Both the position numbers and the translations under genes were made by a program. The notes below the pieces were generated by a model that was given only the letters and a program-made list of their open reading frames with translations, made no database searches and was not told where the DNA came from. Of a stretch of DNA of 16,540 nt, positions 14,756 through 16,540 are shown piece by piece (within the stretch, counting starts at the first letter, position 1; each line of letters opens with the position of its first letter). The DNA is from Candidatus Hodarchaeota archaeon (GTDB taxonomy: Archaea; Asgardarchaeota; Heimdallarchaeia; Hodarchaeales; YT1-039). The stretch is from positions 1-16,540 of the forward strand of contig JAEOTF010000126.1 in assembly GCA_016840025.1 (NCBI GenBank), given 5' to 3'.

Positions 14756-15272
14756 TCTCAATAAGCTCCTGTTGCTGAGAAAGGGCAATTACTCCCCGTT
14801 CTGGAAGATCTATTGCGGATCCTTTGAGGTGATTGAGTATTAGGCTTGTATTCGTTCGAGAGATGTGTTTATTCTTTATAATCCTTCCAACAACTGCATG
14901 AAGGTGTTTACGGTCTGTGAATCGAACAATGGCAAGGATATCATAGTCACCAGTGATATTATATAGACAAATGATCTCAGGTATTTCCTTAAGGTAAGAA
15001 CTCACCTCAGATAAGTAATACACGTCGATTTGAATCCTAACTACAGCATCATCAAAACCAAGCTGTTCATAGTCAATCACATAAGCAGGGTTAACTATTT
15101 TATCCTTTTTTAAGCGTTCTAAGCGATTATGAACTGTTCCCTTAGCTTTACCTATATACTCCGCCATTTCATCATAAGTAGCGGTTGGATTTTTACTCAA
15201 AAAGGACATCAAGGCTCTATCAATCGAATCAATTTTCTTTGGTACTGGTATTTCTTGTAAAAGTAGATTCAT
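14748..15272 (-). CDS. Lrp/AsnC-family transcriptional regulator
   Basis: The protein has 174 residues, slightly longer than the family norm of about 150. The AsnC-type helix-turn-helix covers about 17-60 (I-D-R-A-L-M-S-F-L, then a recognition helix in K-G-T-V-H-N-R-L-E-R-L). A linker and the RAM effector-binding domain (about 75-145) follow, with the characteristic I-T-G-D-Y-D-I-L (106-113). RAM domains bind amino acids and form dimers to octamers that wrap DNA. The frame opens at a GTG (15281), but that GTG is part of the SD sequence AGGTGG, so the ATG at 15272 is the likely start. A C-terminal tail of about 25 residues after the RAM domain is unusual. The stop overlaps the aminotransferase ATG. 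Palindromic sites upstream suggest autoregulation. Confidence 0.9.
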   Translation of the reverse strand: MNLLLQEIPVPKKIDSIDRALMSFLSKNPTATYDEMAEYIGKAKGTVHNRLERLKKDKIVNPAYVIDYEQLGFDDAVVRIQIDVYYLSEVSSYLKEIPEIICLYNITGDYDILAIVRFTDRKHLHAVVGRIIKNKHISRTNTSLILNHLKGSAIDLPERGVIALSQQQELIENV

Positions 15273-15277
15273 CAAAT

Positions 15278-15283
15278 CCACCT
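15278..15283 (-). promoter_or_regulatory. Shine-Dalgarno deciding the Lrp start
   Basis: AGGTGG on the minus strand ends five bases before the ATG at 15272. It overlaps the alternative GTG start at 15281 and so argues for the ATG. Confidence 0.65.
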
Positions 15284-15307
15284 GTTAAGTGAGTCAATCA
15301 ACACTTA

Positions 15308-15320
15308 TGAATATTATTCA
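15308..15320. promoter_or_regulatory. Palindromic operator site 1 (probable Lrp site)
   Basis: TGAATA-T-TATTCA is a perfect 13-bp palindrome. On the minus strand it falls between the TATA-like stretch (about 15327-15338) and the Lrp start, over the expected transcription start, where binding would repress. Assigning it to the adjacent Lrp protein is inference. Confidence 0.6.
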
Positions 15321-15330
15321 ATTTGCTATT

Positions 15331-15348
15331 TAATAAATGTATTTATTA
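15331..15348. promoter_or_regulatory. 18-bp perfect palindrome over the Lrp TATA region
   Basis: TAATAAAT-GT-ATTTATTA is perfectly symmetric. Its left arm overlaps the TATA-like sequence of the minus-strand Lrp promoter, and the mirror arm could serve a plus-strand promoter. AT-rich symmetry may also arise by chance. Confidence 0.4.
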
Positions 15349-15370
15349 GACGATATATGGTTCATATTTC

Positions 15371-15383
15371 TGAATATTATTCA
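15371..15383. promoter_or_regulatory. Palindromic operator site 2 (probable Lrp site)
   Basis: This is an identical copy of TGAATA-T-TATTCA, 63 bp (six 10.5-bp turns) from site 1 and therefore on the same face of the DNA helix. It lies upstream of the Lrp TATA region. Confidence 0.6.
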
Positions 15384-15412
15384 ATTCTCAGAGAAAAAGA
15401 GTTTTAAAGACT

Positions 15413-15425
15413 AGAATATTGTTCA
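15413..15425. promoter_or_regulatory. Degenerate operator site 3
   Basis: AGAATATTGTTCA matches the two perfect sites at 11 of 13 positions and lies 42 bp (four turns) from site 2. Weaker look-alikes follow at 15431-15443 (10/13) and 15473-15485 (8/13), but these do not keep the spacing. Confidence 0.45.
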
Positions 15426-15583
15426 AAAATGGAAAATCATTCATTTTTTTGAATCAAATTTTTTTAAAAACAAGGATGATGTTCAAGATTAATGAAAATT
15501 GCAGTGATTAACTCTAGCTAATTACTTAGATTGATCTTAAAAAATTACGAGTAAAATAGACACTTTACTAGTTTGTTGTTAAG

Positions 15584-15591
15584 TTTTAAAG
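15584..15591 (+). promoter_or_regulatory. TATA-like box for the winged-helix gene
   Basis: TTTTAAAG lies 24-31 bp upstream of the ATG at 15615, consistent with a leaderless archaeal transcript. The 100 bp before it show no perfect copy of the palindromic sites. Confidence 0.35.
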
Positions 15592-15614
15592 CTGTTAAAT
15601 TTAGGTTAGAGGCT

Positions 15615-16540
15615 ATGACAGACGTTGCTCTGAGTCAGCTGCGAATTAATCAATTAAGGAAACAACATTTCTTTGGTGATAGGCCAAAGAATTTCTTTGA
15701 GATTGCAGAATCGCAGCTTGGTCTTCATTCCACCGATTATTGGACCCCATATATTTCCGTTTGGGCACGGATAGGCGATTATAATGCACAAAATGTCTTT
15801 CAATCCCTGAATTGCGGGAATGATTTAGTAAGAATCAATGCTTTTCGCAGGACTATATTTGTAATCCATAAAAATAACCTGTCTATGATCCTTGCTGCAA
15901 CAGGACCTATGTTATACCAATACATACGTAAGGGACCTAATTTCAAGGATCTAAGTGATCAGGAAATTAAATCCATAATTGAGAGTTTAGTTAAAGTATT
16001 AGAAGAAAAGCCTTTGAAAGCTCGTGAACTCAAACGGATAATCCCTAAATACGCTCCCACCCTTCGATCAATTTTATTTCTTGCAATGGCCACAGGCAAG
16101 GTTATTCGAGCATCTGCAACTCACGCCAAAAGCAAGCAAATCACTTATGCGGTAACATCTGAATGGATTTCGGATTTAGAACTTAATAGATATACCGAAC
16201 ATGAAGCTCTTATTCAATTGATAAGAAAATATGTCAAAATCTTTGGACCAGTTTCAGAAGAAGATATTAGTTGGTGGTTAGGGCTTCCTAAAACACCAAT
16301 TCGTAGTATACTGAAAGGCCTTGATCAGGAACTTATTACTTATGAAATCAATGAAAATCCTTATTATTTAGAAAAGCAGGATTTTGAACTTGCGAAATCT
16401 CTCGATCCAATTGTAGAACCGAATTTTCAAACTTTTAGAAACTTGGACATTCACTTGGAATGCCTTTTCGCTCTAACCGTTAGTGGTAGCCCAATTCGGG
16501 GGGTTGCCGCTACTGCATATAGCAATAGAGGAGGAAGGAA
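15615..16540 (+). CDS. Winged-helix protein of the AlkZ/YcaQ (HTH_42) family, C-terminus beyond window
   Basis: The frame is open for 308 codons from the ATG at 15615 to the end of the window. The N-terminal pattern L-G-L-H38-S-T40-D-Y (35-42) with Y-I-S-V-W-A-R, then L-V-R-I-N-A-F-R-R-T-I-F-V-I (71-84), is typical of the tandem winged-helix AlkZ-like family. Helical winged-helix segments follow at about 100-170 and 205-260. AlkZ and YcaQ are DNA glycosylases that unhook interstrand crosslinks and use a Q-x-Q catalytic motif. Here that position reads H-S-T, as in a broad subgroup of uncertain activity, so glycosylase function should not be assumed. A full member has about 350-400 residues, so roughly the last fifth is missing. 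It is divergent from the Lrp gene and shares its regulatory intergenic region. Confidence 0.78.
   Translation, partial: MTDVALSQLRINQLRKQHFFGDRPKNFFEIAESQLGLHSTDYWTPYISVWARIGDYNAQNVFQSLNCGNDLVRINAFRRTIFVIHKNNLSMILAATGPMLYQYIRKGPNFKDLSDQEIKSIIESLVKVLEEKPLKARELKRIIPKYAPTLRSILFLAMATGKVIRASATHAKSKQITYAVTSEWISDLELNRYTEHEALIQLIRKYVKIFGPVSEEDISWWLGLPKTPIRSILKGLDQELITYEINENPYYLEKQDFELAKSLDPIVEPNFQTFRNLDIHLECLFALTVSGSPIRGVAATAYSNRGGR

Noticed and set aside
14756..14788. TTG start of the aminotransferase frame inside the Lrp gene
   Set aside because: The ATG at 14755 has a GGAG upstream and a classic stop/start overlap with Lrp; the TTG adds 11 residues without family support.
15308..15485. Repeated TGAAT...TTCA units considered as a CRISPR array
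   Set aside because: Units are 13 bp and palindromic with uneven spacing and no spacer-like unique blocks; they look like regulator sites.

Overview
The window is AT-rich and reads like an archaeal chromosome, possibly an Asgard-type lineage (this placement is inference). TATA-like boxes sit about 24-31 bp upstream of several starts (573, 12433, 15615), which is the archaeal promoter layout with leaderless or short-leader mRNAs. Other genes have a recognisable Shine-Dalgarno (SD): 1682, 3188 and 15272. No rRNA, tRNA or CRISPR array was seen.

Layout. 1-572: an unassigned C-terminal reading-frame tail, then a decayed IS605-type patch with the N-terminus of a TnpB on the minus strand. 573-4531 (plus): an EamA-family drug/metabolite transporter, then a closely spaced pair of a fold-type-II PLP enzyme and an M20 metallohydrolase. 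4612-9138 (minus): a 1508-residue GAF + nine-PAS sensor that ends in a histidine-kinase dimerisation helix pair without the phosphoacceptor His and without an ATPase domain. 9139-9630: AT-rich spacer. 9631-12433 (minus): a beta-carbonic anhydrase with a long unknown C-terminal part, a NadD-like nucleotidylyltransferase and an overlapping PncC/CinA-C-like protein, a plausible NAD-salvage pair. 12842-13282 (plus): an isoprenylcysteine-methyltransferase-family gene that is full length apart from two in-frame TAG codons. 13308-13424: a remnant of a second aminotransferase copy. 13433-15272 (minus): a class I/II aminotransferase translationally coupled to an Lrp/AsnC regulator. 15273-15614: a divergent intergenic region with an array of palindromic TGAATA-T-TATTCA sites. 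15615-end (plus): a winged-helix AlkZ-like protein cut by the window edge.

How it fits together. Most enzymes are consistent with amino-acid handling (exporter, PLP lyase, M20 hydrolase, aminotransferase) under an Lrp-type regulator whose probable operators lie over its own promoter. The carbonic anhydrase and NAD genes form a second unit. The giant PAS protein stands alone as a sensor that cannot itself be a conventional kinase.

Several starts were moved to internal ATG codons because the longest reading frames begin at TTG or GTG: carbonic anhydrase to 12433, aminotransferase to 14755, Lrp to 15272. All functions are from motif reading by eye, with no database search.
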